From Ruminiclostridium sp. (GTDB lineage Bacteria; Bacillota; Clostridia; Oscillospirales; Ruminococcaceae), in assembly GCA_017465545.1 (NCBI GenBank), contig JAFTVY010000051.1:35813-99812 (forward strand): 64,000 bases of DNA, written 5' to 3'. Below the pieces are notes generated by a model. That model searched no databases. It was not told the origin of the DNA and saw nothing but the letters and a program-made list of their open reading frames with translations. Positions 6,302 through 15,538 of the stretch are shown here, in pieces. The translations under genes were made by a program, and so were the position numbers. The stretch's first letter is position 1. Each line of letters starts with the position of its first letter.

Positions 6302-9049
6302 ATGGAAAAATGGAAAAATACTGCACTTTCAATGGAAGAACGCACAAGAGCGCTTATGAGCGAGCTTACTCTTGAGGAGAAGATAGGCCTCCTTTCGACT
6401 CATCAGCTCCCCGTTGAAAGACTCGGAATAAAGGAATGGTTTGTAGGCGCAGAGGTCGCAAGAGGCTACGTTTCAAGACGTGCTGAAGAGCCTACCACCG
6501 TACTGCCCCAGCCTATCGGTATGTCAGGGATGTTTGATGATAAGCTGATGTTTAAATTAGGTGAGATTGCAGGTAAGGAAGCGAGGGTTTTAAATAACCG
6601 TCACCCCAGTGGACACCTCAATTTATGGGGACCTACCGTTGATATGTGCCGTAATCCCTTATGGGGCAGAAATGAAGAAGCCTACGGCGAGGATCCTTAC
6701 CTCACAGGCAGAATGTCTGCGGAATATACAAAGGGTATGGCTGGTGCAAAAGGCGGATATCTTATGAGCATCCCTACGTTAAAGCACTTCTGTGCCAACA
6801 ATAACGAAGAGGGCAGAGGCAACTGCGACGCCAATATCGAGCCGAGAACCAAGCACGAATATTATTATCAGGCGTTTAAGCCTGCTATTACCGAGGGCGG
6901 AGCTTACGGCATAATGACCGCCTATAACGAGCTGTCAGGCGTACCGGGTATGATAAACCCCGACGTTGAAAATATCCTGAAAAAGGTCTGGGGACTGGGA
7001 CTTGTAGTAACCGATGGTGGCGACTTTTCCCAGAACGTAACCAGTCACAGATACGGCAAATGCCATGCGGAAACTCTGGCACTTGCCTTCCGCAACGGCA
7101 CAGACCTTATGACCGATGACTATACACTTGCCATAGCGGCGGCACATTACGGACTTGAAAACGGCATACTTACCGAAGAGGATATTGACAAGAGCGTTTA
7201 TAACAGCCTGCTTGCCCGTTTCAGATTAGGCGAGTTTGACGAGGTAAGCCCCTACGCTGATATTGACGAAAGCGTTATGGACTGCGACGAGCATAAGGCA
7301 CTCAATCACGAAGCGGCGTTAAAGCAGATGGTACTGCTGAAAAATAACGGCATTCTCCCCTTTGCAAAGGGCAGAAGCATTGCTGTTATCGGTATCAACG
7401 GCAACGAAAATCTTATGGACTGGTACACGGGATATTCAAGCTACAATACCACCATCCTTGACGGTGTACGCTCCCTTTATCCTGATGCGGTATATGATGA
7501 CGGCTGTGATCTGGTGGCGATAAAGTCAAAGCTCAGCGGCAAATATATCGGTGTAGATGACGAGGGTAACGTTGCCGCAATTTATGACGAGGCAAACGAG
7601 CATACTATCTTCAAAAAGAGCGAGTACGGACATAACGAAGTAACCTACCGCAGTATGTACAACAATATGTTCTTTACGGCGGCAAGCTATAAGGCTGACA
7701 GCGAAGGCACCTACAGATGGTTCTCCCAGGAGATATTAAAGCCTGAAAAATGCGGAGAATACGTAAAGTACAACACCTATTTCAAAAAGCTTCTTGAAAC
7801 AGGCGAGGAAGGTAAAATCGGCGGCGGCAGACCTTTTGGAATTACCGACGGCAAGCTTTTTACAGAGGAGCTTATCGAAAGCGGTATAGAAAGAGCAGGA
7901 AGGGTTGCTGAAAAATCAGATTACGTAATAGTATGCACAGGTAATGATCCTATGATAGTTGCCCGTGAGATGTACGACAGAAAAACTCTCCGCCTCCCCG
8001 AAAGACAGTCAGAGCTTGTAAAGGCTTGCTACGAGGCAAATCAGAATGCTGTTATGACTCTTGTTTCAAGCTATCCCTATTCTATAAATGAGGAGAACGA
8101 GTATCTTCCTGCTATAATCTATACCACCCACGCAGGACCTGAGCTTGGCAATGCCTTTGCAAAGGTGATAAGCGGTGAATATAACCCTGCAGGCAGACTT
8201 GCACAGACCTGGTATAAGAGCGAGGAGGAGCTGTCTCCCATTCTTGATTACGATATAATCGAAAACGATATGACCTATCTTTACTATAAGGGAACTCCCC
8301 TTTATCCCTTCGGATACGGTATAAGCTACAGTAAATTCGAGTACAGCGATATGAAGGTAGCGCAGACGGGCGACAAGCTTGTAGTAAAGCTTTTAGTAAA
8401 GAACGTTTCCGATACCGACGGCGACGAAGTCGTACAGATATATTTCCATCCCGAAAATGCAAGAGTAAAGCGCCCCTTAAAACAGCTTTGTGCTTTTGAA
8501 AGACGCTTTATAAAGGCTGGCGAGACCGCAGAATTTACCTTTGACATTCTGCTTTGCCGCCTTGAATTCTACGACGTTACAAGAGAAAAGCTCTGTACCG
8601 AAAGCGGAGACTATACTATTTTTGCAGGTGCTTCCTCCGCTGATATAAGACAGACGGTTACTCTTTACGTAAAGGGCGAGGATATTCCTGCAAGAGATAT
8701 GACAAAGCTCACAAAGGCGATAAATTATGATAACAAGTACGGCACGAAGATGAAGTATTCAAAGCAGGACGAAGAGCATTATATGCTTGGCGGCGGGCTT
8801 ATCTTCAAGACCTGTGATCTGGGTGACAGCGATAAGGTACGTCTTATCTGCGGAAGCACAGTAGGTGAAGGAAAGGTGACTCTTGAGCTCGACGGAGAAA
8901 TTATCGCAGAGGTGACTGTACCTCCCAGCGTCAACGTAGAACGCTTCTTTGATATTACAGAAGCTATAAACGGCGACAAGAGAAAGGGAAATCTGACAGT
9001 TTCTCTTACGGGCAATACCACCTTAAAGGCGTTACAGTTTGTGAAATAA
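6302..9049 (+). CDS. glycoside hydrolase family 3 beta-glucosidase, cytoplasmic
   Basis: The protein has 915 residues without a signal peptide, so it should cleave beta-linked oligosaccharides inside the cell. The GH3 N-terminal barrel holds KH at 161-162 and VTDGG with the expected nucleophile D238. The GH3 C-domain begins near residue 345 (LLKNNGILPF). It is interrupted at about 400-520 by an insert starting SGKYIGVDDEGNVAAI, which looks like a beta-trefoil (fascin-like) module. A fibronectin-III-like domain spans about 680-770, and a beta-sandwich resembling a CBM6-type fold closes the protein (about 820-915). ATG at 6302 follows AAAGGAA. A cre-like site overlaps the promoter, suggesting carbon control. 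It is monocistronic between terminators. Confidence 0.92.
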   Translation: MEKWKNTALSMEERTRALMSELTLEEKIGLLSTHQLPVERLGIKEWFVGAEVARGYVSRRAEEPTTVLPQPIGMSGMFDDKLMFKLGEIAGKEARVLNNRHPSGHLNLWGPTVDMCRNPLWGRNEEAYGEDPYLTGRMSAEYTKGMAGAKGGYLMSIPTLKHFCANNNEEGRGNCDANIEPRTKHEYYYQAFKPAITEGGAYGIMTAYNELSGVPGMINPDVENILKKVWGLGLVVTDGGDFSQNVTSHRYGKCHAETLALAFRNGTDLMTDDYTLAIAAAHYGLENGILTEEDIDKSVYNSLLARFRLGEFDEVSPYADIDESVMDCDEHKALNHEAALKQMVLLKNNGILPFAKGRSIAVIGINGNENLMDWYTGYSSYNTTILDGVRSLYPDAVYDDGCDLVAIKSKLSGKYIGVDDEGNVAAIYDEANEHTIFKKSEYGHNEVTYRSMYNNMFFTAASYKADSEGTYRWFSQEILKPEKCGEYVKYNTYFKKLLETGEEGKIGGGRPFGITDGKLFTEELIESGIERAGRVAEKSDYVIVCTGNDPMIVAREMYDRKTLRLPERQSELVKACYEANQNAVMTLVSSYPYSINEENEYLPAIIYTTHAGPELGNAFAKVISGEYNPAGRLAQTWYKSEEELSPILDYDIIENDMTYLYYKGTPLYPFGYGISYSKFEYSDMKVAQTGDKLVVKLLVKNVSDTDGDEVVQIYFHPENARVKRPLKQLCAFERRFIKAGETAEFTFDILLCRLEFYDVTREKLCTESGDYTIFAGASSADIRQTVTLYVKGEDIPARDMTKLTKAINYDNKYGTKMKYSKQDEEHYMLGGGLIFKTCDLGDSDKVRLICGSTVGEGKVTLELDGEIIAEVTVPPSVNVERFFDITEAINGDKRKGNLTVSLTGNTTLKALQFVK

Positions 9050-9057
9050 ACAGTATA

Positions 9058-9090
9058 GAACAGAGGTTTTCACACCTCTGTTCTTTTTCT
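9058..9090 (+). terminator. rho-independent terminator after GH3 gene
   Basis: A 10-bp stem GAACAGAGGT (9058-9067) / ACCTCTGTTC (9074-9083) is followed by TTTTTCTTT. Confidence 0.92.
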
Positions 9091-9111
9091 TTAAAAAAAT
9101 TCTGAAAACTA

Positions 9112-9140
9112 TAGAAAATTCATTCATATTGTGCTATAAT
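9112..9140 (+). promoter_or_regulatory. sigma-A promoter of the 9183 gene
   Basis: TAGAAA (9112-9117) is followed after 17 bp by TATAAT (9135-9140), with a TGn extension (TGCTATAAT). The -10 lies 42 bp before the start codon. Confidence 0.7.
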
Positions 9141-9182
9141 TGAATATATATACATCTATTTTTCAGAGTGGGAGGGTATAAG

Positions 9183-10046
9183 ATGTCCTTTTACAATCTT
9201 TCAGGCCAGATAATGCAGGACGACGACGGCACCTCGTATATTATTGCCGATGTCTTTTCAGTAGTTCCTGCCGATGGCGAAAATCCCTTTGTCTGCAACT
9301 GGGCAGACGTGGATTCCGTCCGTATAGGGGACAGCGTGATTACAATAAATGCAGATGGAAATTCCTTTACCATAAAGCCGGAATTATTTGAAAGCAGAAA
9401 GCAGTTTTTAAGCGCCAAGGCTATAGCCTCGTCCTGCGCCGCAATGAACGGAGTACCGGTACATAATGCCGTAGAGCTGTTACCTGAAAAAAGCCTCTAC
9501 GTTGATTTCGATATCCCCGATTTTGCAATATTCACCAAGGGACAGTATAGCACCAAGGAGATAAAGTCCTCGCTTTTATTACTGCTTATAGGAAAGACCG
9601 CCAGAATACTCTGGACAGTCGGAATACTGGGCGGTATTGCGGCACTTGTCTTCTTCCATCTGCTGGTAGGCTTTGACGAGCTTAACTGGTGGTATCTTGC
9701 CATAGGCTCCTTCTTCTGCGGAGTAGGTGCTGTGGTTATAACCTATCTGTTTATGCTTGTGGTATCAAGAATAAAATACGCAGGAATATTGAAGCAGTAT
9801 CAGAAATACGAGGATACGGTAACCTTTGCAATATGCGAGGAGGGCTTTTCCGCCTGCGAAAGTGAAATTTACGGTGCCTGCAACATTATAAAATGGAGCA
9901 ATCGGGATACCTATATGGAAACGGGCTCTATGTTCATTGTGCTAAGACGCAACAAGCCGGTGCTGTGGATACCGAAATCCCTGCTTAACGGACATCAGTA
10001 TAAGCGTGTTCAGGAAATATTCGCACTCAATATGTCAGAGAAATAA
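9183..10046 (+). CDS. membrane protein with YcxB-like C-terminal domain
   Basis: The product is 287 residues. I place the start at ATG 9183 because GGGAGG lies just before it; the GTG at 9168 precedes that site. The N-terminal half is soluble and beta-rich. Two membrane segments follow (about 140-160 and 168-192, the latter ending LFMLVV). The C-terminal part from about residue 200 (VTFAICEEGF, NIIKWSNRDTY, VLWIPKSLL) resembles the YcxB-like PH-type domain found after two membrane helices in Firmicutes. Its role is unknown. A 505-residue unknown protein follows 31 bp later and is probably in the same transcript. Confidence 0.65.
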   Translation: MSFYNLSGQIMQDDDGTSYIIADVFSVVPADGENPFVCNWADVDSVRIGDSVITINADGNSFTIKPELFESRKQFLSAKAIASSCAAMNGVPVHNAVELLPEKSLYVDFDIPDFAIFTKGQYSTKEIKSSLLLLLIGKTARILWTVGILGGIAALVFFHLLVGFDELNWWYLAIGSFFCGVGAVVITYLFMLVVSRIKYAGILKQYQKYEDTVTFAICEEGFSACESEIYGACNIIKWSNRDTYMETGSMFIVLRRNKPVLWIPKSLLNGHQYKRVQEIFALNMSEK

Positions 10047-10077
10047 TCAGAAATTCTATCGAAAGAAGTGATATACA

Positions 10078-11595
10078 GTGGCTATCCGCCAGCCAGAGGT
10101 TACGGCAAAGCATATAAATACAGATGACGGTGATATACTTATATTCACCGTAAAGAACAGCTCCAACCGAATAGGAATATGTCCGCTGAATTCTGCAAAG
10201 GATGATATGTACTGCCTTTATGCCTATGATGATCCCGTTGTGGTTTTTTCGGGCAATTCAGGTAATAAATATGCAGATAAGATAGTATGCGAGATGGGCT
10301 CTATGACTCAGACCTCCATTATAAATACCGCTGTAAAGGAAGTTTACGATCAGCTGTGTGCAGGTGCGGCTTTTGAATACTGCTTACCTAATCTGCTCAA
10401 AATGATGCCTGACGGACTTTATGCCGTGTCCTGGCAGAAATGCTATCCGACAATGGGAGAAAATATGTTCTTCTGGTCCGGCTACGGCGTTTCAAAGCAG
10501 ATCAAATGCAGCAGCAGATATATAAAGCTTATAGACGAAAACAAGACCTACAGCGCCCCCTTCCTTATTCCGACTGCAAAGCCTGTCTCCTTTGAATCGG
10601 CAGGCGTTATGGAAGCGTCGCAGAAATGCAGGAGAGGTGACGAGCTTTTCGGACTTTCACTTCACCTGTCAGGCTTCTATTCGGTGCTTATCAAGGGACA
10701 CCATGCGGCTTGTGCGGCGGTGGTAAACGACGAACCCTTCTATACGGTACAGATTCAGCCGGTAAAGGATATATGGAAGGCAGAGGACGAAGAGGGCGTA
10801 ATGCAGACCTTAGGTCTTTGCTCCGAATCCTTCAAGATTCCCTTCTCCGTACTTGATGCATCCGAGATAAGTGCGGTGCTTTCAACGAGAGCCTGCCGCA
10901 TACCCGATACCTACCCTTCTATAAGAAAGAAGATTAGCGCACCGAAGCCCGCAAAATCAAAGGGTATCCCTTCCCAGTACAACGTGTTCTGCGAAGGCTA
11001 CCCCGACGCTGATATGATAGCCAGCGCCCAGGGTATAGACGAGCTTACTCCGCCTATGTTAGAGGCACTTCTTATGGGAGAAACCACCCTTGATGACAAG
11101 GTGATAATTTCCGAAAACTACTACTCAAGCGTTACAGCCGCTTGTAACTATCTGAGGTATCACAACACAAACGACTTTCTTACCTTCTCGCTTAATATTA
11201 TGAAGAATCCTGAGCTTTCCGCTACCTATTCCTACGTGGCAACCTGTATGGCAAAGCTTCACGATAAGAGGGTAAAGGACTTCTTTACAGAGGTCATAGC
11301 TTCGGGAGATCCCGGCTATGCGAGTATTATCAGCGTAGCAAAGAGCTATATCGATAACTACGAACAGCGTCAGGAAATTTCGAGAGAGGAATATGCAAAG
11401 TCTCTTCCCAAGGCTTCTGAAAAGTTCGACAGAAAGAATTTCGTATCTCTTTCAGGCGTCAGCGAGCAGATCAAGAACGGTCAGGGAGCGGAGCTTCTTG
11501 CAATGCACATCGGCAGTACCGGAAATACGGGAGAAGGTGCGGAGCTTATCGCAAGGCACATTTCCAGTATGGTTTCCGAGGATACCAAGAAATAA
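10078..11595 (+). CDS. uncharacterised 505-residue protein
   Basis: It starts at GTG 10078, with AAGAAGTGA about 9 bp upstream. There is no signal peptide or membrane helix. The N-terminal two thirds are mixed alpha/beta with many Cys residues (about ten). A Pro/Lys linker near 280-297 leads to an alpha-helical C-terminal region. The last 50 residues contain a short duplication, GAELLAMHIGS and GAELIARHISS. I recognise no family. It is downstream of the YcxB-like membrane protein and ends at a bidirectional terminator shared with ackA. The strong open frame, start signal and codon usage like the neighbours make it a real gene. Confidence 0.75.
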   Translation: MAIRQPEVTAKHINTDDGDILIFTVKNSSNRIGICPLNSAKDDMYCLYAYDDPVVVFSGNSGNKYADKIVCEMGSMTQTSIINTAVKEVYDQLCAGAAFEYCLPNLLKMMPDGLYAVSWQKCYPTMGENMFFWSGYGVSKQIKCSSRYIKLIDENKTYSAPFLIPTAKPVSFESAGVMEASQKCRRGDELFGLSLHLSGFYSVLIKGHHAACAAVVNDEPFYTVQIQPVKDIWKAEDEEGVMQTLGLCSESFKIPFSVLDASEISAVLSTRACRIPDTYPSIRKKISAPKPAKSKGIPSQYNVFCEGYPDADMIASAQGIDELTPPMLEALLMGETTLDDKVIISENYYSSVTAACNYLRYHNTNDFLTFSLNIMKNPELSATYSYVATCMAKLHDKRVKDFFTEVIASGDPGYASIISVAKSYIDNYEQRQEISREEYAKSLPKASEKFDRKNFVSLSGVSEQIKNGQGAELLAMHIGSTGNTGEGAELIARHISSMVSEDTKK

Positions 11596-11600
11596 AAAAA

Positions 11601-11630
11601 TACCAGCAAGGTTTTCCTTGCTGGTATCAA
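11601..11630. terminator. bidirectional terminator between convergent genes
   Basis: An 11-bp perfect stem TACCAGCAAGG (11601-11611) / CCTTGCTGGTA (11616-11626) with loop TTTT is preceded by a run of A and followed by TCAAAATTTT. It can stop both the 10078 gene and ackA on the minus strand. Confidence 0.88.
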
Positions 11631-11647
11631 AATTTTAATTTTAAGAA

Positions 11648-12859
11648 TTACGCATTCTTGTCAAGACCTGCAACAGCGAGTGTGTCACGAGCAATAAGAA
11701 GCTCTTCGTTTGTGGGGATAACCCAAACCTGAACCTTGCTGTCTTCTGTAGAGATCTTACGGATTTCGCCTCTGATGAGGTTAGCTTCGGGATCGATCTT
11801 GATGCCGAATATGTCCATATCATCGCATACAGCCTGTCTTACTTCGGGAGCGTTTTCACCGATACCACCTGTAAAGATTATAGCGTCAAGACCGTTCATA
11901 GCTGCCGCATAGGAGCCGATATACTTCTTGATGCCATAGGTGAGCATCTCAGATACGAGCTTGCACTTTTCGTCGCCTTCGGCAACACCTGCTGTGATAG
12001 CTCTGTTATCGCTGGACTTACCGGAAAGACCGAGGAAGCCGGACTTCTTGTTGAGGTAGTCGCTCATCTGGTCGGGTGTAAGACCAAGCTTCTTCTGAAC
12101 GTATGTAACAGCGGAGGGATCAACAGCACCTGAACGTGTACCCATGATGATACCGTCAAGGGGAGTAAAGCCCATGGAAGTATCAACAGACTTGCCGTCC
12201 TTGATAGCTGTGATGGAAGAACCATTACCGAGGTGGCAGGAAACAACGCTCTTGCCTTCGAGACTGCCACCGAGAAGTTCACCGAGCTTCATGGATACGA
12301 AGCGGTGGGAAGTACCGTGGAAGCCGTACTTTCTTACGTGGAAATCTTCATATACTTCATAGGGCATACCATACATGAACGCCTTCTGAGGAATTGTCTG
12401 GTGGAATGCAGTATCAAATACTACTACCTGAGGTACTTCAGCGGGCATAACCTTCTTGCAAGCCCATAAAGCTAATGCGTGTGGGTGGTTATGTACGGGA
12501 GCAAGCTCCTGAAGATCGTCAATCTTCTGAATTACTTCGTCAGTTACGATAACTGCCTTGGGGAATACTTCGGCACCCTGCACGATTCTGTGACCTACTG
12601 CACCGATTTCGCTCATATCCTTGATAACAGCGCCTTCGCCTGTTGTCAGAACCTCAACGAGCTTTTCAAATGCTTCTGTGTGAGAGGGGAAATGGCACAT
12701 TTCTTCGTACTTCTTGCCATCGCCGTAGTTGTGGGTGATCTTACCGCCCTCCATGTTGATGCATTCGCAGTTGCCCTTTGCGATTACTTCTTCATTGCTC
12801 ATATCGATAAGCTGATACTTGAGCGATGAGCTGCCTGCGTTTACAACGAGAACTTTCAT
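11648..12859 (-). CDS. ackA: acetate kinase
   Basis: AckA converts acetyl phosphate and ADP to acetate and ATP in the cytoplasm, the energy-yielding last step of acetate fermentation. The N-terminus MKVLVVNAGSSSLKYQL is the family's phosphate-binding signature. HLGNGSS, the GTRSGAVDP loop and FTGGIGENA near the C-terminus are all present. I prefer the ATG whose first base is 12859 (403 residues) over the upstream ATG at 12868, because AAAGGA is only 2-3 bases from the latter. It is transcribed from its own promoter divergently from tmcAL. No pta gene is adjacent. Confidence 0.96.
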   Translation of the reverse strand: MKVLVVNAGSSSLKYQLIDMSNEEVIAKGNCECINMEGGKITHNYGDGKKYEEMCHFPSHTEAFEKLVEVLTTGEGAVIKDMSEIGAVGHRIVQGAEVFPKAVIVTDEVIQKIDDLQELAPVHNHPHALALWACKKVMPAEVPQVVVFDTAFHQTIPQKAFMYGMPYEVYEDFHVRKYGFHGTSHRFVSMKLGELLGGSLEGKSVVSCHLGNGSSITAIKDGKSVDTSMGFTPLDGIIMGTRSGAVDPSAVTYVQKKLGLTPDQMSDYLNKKSGFLGLSGKSSDNRAITAGVAEGDEKCKLVSEMLTYGIKKYIGSYAAAMNGLDAIIFTGGIGENAPEVRQAVCDDMDIFGIKIDPEANLIRGEIRKISTEDSKVQVWVIPTNEELLIARDTLAVAGLDKNA

Positions 12860-12899
12860 ATTTTTCATTTCCTTTCGTGAAATATAATTTTACTAATCT

Positions 12900-12928
12900 A
12901 TTGTAAACCAAATTGAACGAAAAATCAA
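12900..12928 (-). promoter_or_regulatory. ackA promoter
   Basis: On the minus strand TTGATT (complement of 12923-12928) precedes TACAAT (complement of 12900-12905) by 17 bp. The -10 lies about 40 bp from the ackA start. Confidence 0.7.
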
Positions 12929-13001
12929 CCCTTTTAAATAAAACCTGCGAAAATTTTCCGTTTTTATCTGTTTTGTACAAAATTTCGTTAAGAAAATAAC
13001 G

Positions 13002-13007
13002 TATACT
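13002..13007 (+). promoter_or_regulatory. candidate -10 element for tmcAL
   Basis: TATACT lies 39 bp before the start codon. No clear -35 at 17 bp. An inverted repeat CGTTA (12986-12990) / TAACG (12997-13001) abuts it and could be an operator, so an activator may be needed. Confidence 0.4.
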
Positions 13008-13046
13008 GAATAAAAATCCTCTTAAAAAATATATCAAGGAGACAAT

Positions 13047-14216
13047 ATGAAAACAGCCGCTATAATCTGTGAATACAATCCCTTCCATAACGGACATAAA
13101 TACCATATCGAGCAGACGAGAAAACAGCACGGTGCAACCCATATAGTCTGTGTTATGACGGGCAATTTTACCCAGCGTGGCGACGTGGCATTATGCGATA
13201 AATACGAGCGTGCAAGAGCGGCGCTGAAGTCGGGAGCTGACCTTGTATTAGAGCTACCCGTAGCCTTCAGCCTTGCCAGTGCAGAATATTTTGCAAGGGG
13301 AGCGGTGCATATAATAAATTCTCTTGGCTGTGTTGATATGCTGAGCTTCGGTAGTGAAACGGGGAACGATGCCGCTTTGAAGGAGGCGGCAGGTGCTGTG
13401 CATTTTGCTCTTGAAAGCGATGCCTTCCTTGATTATATGAAAAGCGGAATGTCCTATCCTGCCGCCCTGAAAAAGACGGTAGAGGAATATTATACCCCTG
13501 ACGTAGTAGATATACTTACAGGACCTAATAATATTCTTGGCGTAGAATATATAAGAGCGCTGGATATGGCTGGCGGTACTATAGAGCCCGTCACGGTAAA
13601 GCGCTACGGTGCTGCCCACGACAGCGATGAGCTTGACTATACGATAAGTGCCTCAAAGCTCCGCAAGATGATAAGAAACGGCGAGGACGTCACCCGTTAC
13701 ACCGATTTTTCGGGTTATGAAAACTACGCCCTTATAGAAAGGCTTGAAACCGCTATACTTGCAAAGCTCCGCACTATGACAAAAAGCGACTTTGAAAAGC
13801 TACCCAACGGAGGCGGCGGTATAGAAAACCGTATGGTAAAGGCGGCAAGAACAGCCACCTCACTTCCTCAGCTTATGCTGATGATAAAATCAAAGAATTT
13901 TACCATGTCAAGAATAAGAAGACTTATTCTCTGCGCCTTTTTAGGTATTACAAAAAACGACCTTAAGAGTATGCCCTCGTATATAAGAATTTTAGGTATG
14001 AACGATAGGGGCAAGGAGATACTTGCCCTATCAAAGGACTGCCCGTTACCGATAGATACCAGCCTTTCTGCACTATCAAAGACCTCTGACACGGCAGGAA
14101 GACAGGCAAGACTTGAAGAAAGGGCAGGTAATATGTACGCCCTTGCTCTTGAAAAAAGAAAACCCTGCGGCACGGACTTTACCGCAAAGCCGATAATTAT
14201 AAAGGAGAACAACTGA
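13047..14216 (+). CDS. tmcAL: tRNA(Met) cytidine acetate ligase
   Basis: TmcAL (formerly YlbM) uses ATP and free acetate to form N4-acetylcytidine at the wobble position of elongator tRNA-Met. The 389-residue protein starts with the nucleotidyltransferase motif H14-N-G-H17 in NPFHNGHKYH, then GNFTQRGDVA and LPVAFSLASAEYFA. The second signature ISASKLRKMI is also present (about residues 199-208). ATG 13047 follows AAGGAG. It is divergent from ackA, whose product makes acetate; the pairing of ylbM and ackA/pta regions is also known in Clostridium. murL starts one base after its stop, so the two are translationally close. Confidence 0.93.
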   Translation: MKTAAIICEYNPFHNGHKYHIEQTRKQHGATHIVCVMTGNFTQRGDVALCDKYERARAALKSGADLVLELPVAFSLASAEYFARGAVHIINSLGCVDMLSFGSETGNDAALKEAAGAVHFALESDAFLDYMKSGMSYPAALKKTVEEYYTPDVVDILTGPNNILGVEYIRALDMAGGTIEPVTVKRYGAAHDSDELDYTISASKLRKMIRNGEDVTRYTDFSGYENYALIERLETAILAKLRTMTKSDFEKLPNGGGGIENRMVKAARTATSLPQLMLMIKSKNFTMSRIRRLILCAFLGITKNDLKSMPSYIRILGMNDRGKEILALSKDCPLPIDTSLSALSKTSDTAGRQARLEERAGNMYALALEKRKPCGTDFTAKPIIIKENN

Positions 14217-14217
14217 A

Positions 14218-15522
14218 ATGCACACCTACGAAGAATTAAGACAGCGCCATAAGGAATTTATATATCATAGCTATGAAATAACTCCCGACGGCTTTTCCTT
14301 TCACTTTTCAATAGACGATTATCACTTCTGCCCCTGCTGGAAATGCGAGGAGGGATTACTTACAAACCCCACTCCCTTTGCGCAGTATATAATTTTCAAT
14401 ATCGGTATGGCGGAGCTTGTAAGCTACTGGAAATGCGCCTGCCCGAAAAAGGTAACAGTTAAGGCGGGAACGCTGACAAAAGCCCAGTGCGACTGGTGGA
14501 AAAAGCTCTACTTCAACGGACTTGGCGAGTTCTTCTATAAGAATAATATAAACGCCGATATGGAAAGCTTTATGGAGATTATCCCCGATAATACCGATAA
14601 GCCTGCATTTAAATCCGAAAAGCATCACGACGGTTTTCTTATCCCGATAGGCGGCGGTAAGGACAGCGTTGTGACTGCCGAGCTTTTAAGACCTTACCGC
14701 GATAAGACTATGTGCTATATCATAAATCCGAGAGGTGCGACTCTCAGCTGTGCGAAAACGGCTGACTTCTCCGAGGACAGAATAGAAGGCGTGCGCCGTA
14801 CCATTGACAAGGAGCTTTTAAACAGAAATGCCGACGGCTATTTAAACGGTCATACTCCCTTTTCTGCGGTGGTTGCCTTTTCCGCTTATCTCTTTGCCTA
14901 CCTCAGAGGACTTAAATATATCGCCCTTTCCAACGAGAGCAGTGCCAACGAGTCAAACGTACAGGGTACAAAAATTAATCACCAGTACAGCAAAAGTACG
15001 GAATTTGAGCGTGATTTCAGAAATTACGTATCGGAATATCTTGATGACAGCATACAGTATTTCAGTATGTTAAGATGCTGGAGCGAGTGGCAGATTGCAA
15101 AGAAATTCGTACAGTATCCTAAATACTTCAGCGTGTTCCAGAGCTGTAATTTAGGCTCTAAAACAGATAGCTGGTGCGGAAAATGTGCAAAGTGCCTTTA
15201 CGTATATATTCTGCTTTCTGCATTCCTGGACGATGAAGCTCTTGTGGATATTTTCGGACTGGATATGCTTGCGGTAGCTGATTTCCGACCGATGTTTGAG
15301 GGACTTGTATACGAGGACGTGGATAAGCCCTTTGAATGTGTAGGCACAAAGGAAGAGATACGCCTTGCCCTTTATACAGCGGCAAAGAAAAGAGGAGAAA
15401 AGCTCCCCTTGTTACTGCAGGAATATATGGATAAGTGTCCCGCAGAGCCACAGACTCTTGATAACTATTACGATGAGGATAATTTTATCCCCGTGGAGCT
15501 TAAAGGACTCCTTAAAATATAA
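14218..15522 (+). CDS. murL: UDP-MurNAc-L-Ala-L-Glu epimerase
   Basis: The 434-residue protein has a PP-loop-type nucleotide-binding motif IGGGKDS at 144-150 and the block NESSANESNVQG followed by INHQYSKSTEFE, as in the MurL family. MurL, defined in Xanthomonas, epimerises the L-Glu of UDP-MurNAc-L-Ala-L-Glu to D-Glu in an ATP-dependent step, replacing glutamate racemase for wall synthesis. A pair of Cys motifs (CGKCAKC near residue 321-327) may bind zinc. The next gene is a MurD2-like ligase, the expected partner. ATG 14218 follows AAAGGAG at the end of tmcAL. The assignment comes from motif recall plus context; no alignment was run. Confidence 0.8.
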   Translation: MHTYEELRQRHKEFIYHSYEITPDGFSFHFSIDDYHFCPCWKCEEGLLTNPTPFAQYIIFNIGMAELVSYWKCACPKKVTVKAGTLTKAQCDWWKKLYFNGLGEFFYKNNINADMESFMEIIPDNTDKPAFKSEKHHDGFLIPIGGGKDSVVTAELLRPYRDKTMCYIINPRGATLSCAKTADFSEDRIEGVRRTIDKELLNRNADGYLNGHTPFSAVVAFSAYLFAYLRGLKYIALSNESSANESNVQGTKINHQYSKSTEFERDFRNYVSEYLDDSIQYFSMLRCWSEWQIAKKFVQYPKYFSVFQSCNLGSKTDSWCGKCAKCLYVYILLSAFLDDEALVDIFGLDMLAVADFRPMFEGLVYEDVDKPFECVGTKEEIRLALYTAAKKRGEKLPLLLQEYMDKCPAEPQTLDNYYDEDNFIPVELKGLLKI

Positions 15523-15538
15523 ACTAAGAAGGTTACTT

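Noticed and set aside
15365-15538. Upstream extension of the murD2 frame into murL
   Set aside because: AGAAGG before ATG 15539 and normal Mur ligase length place the start there.
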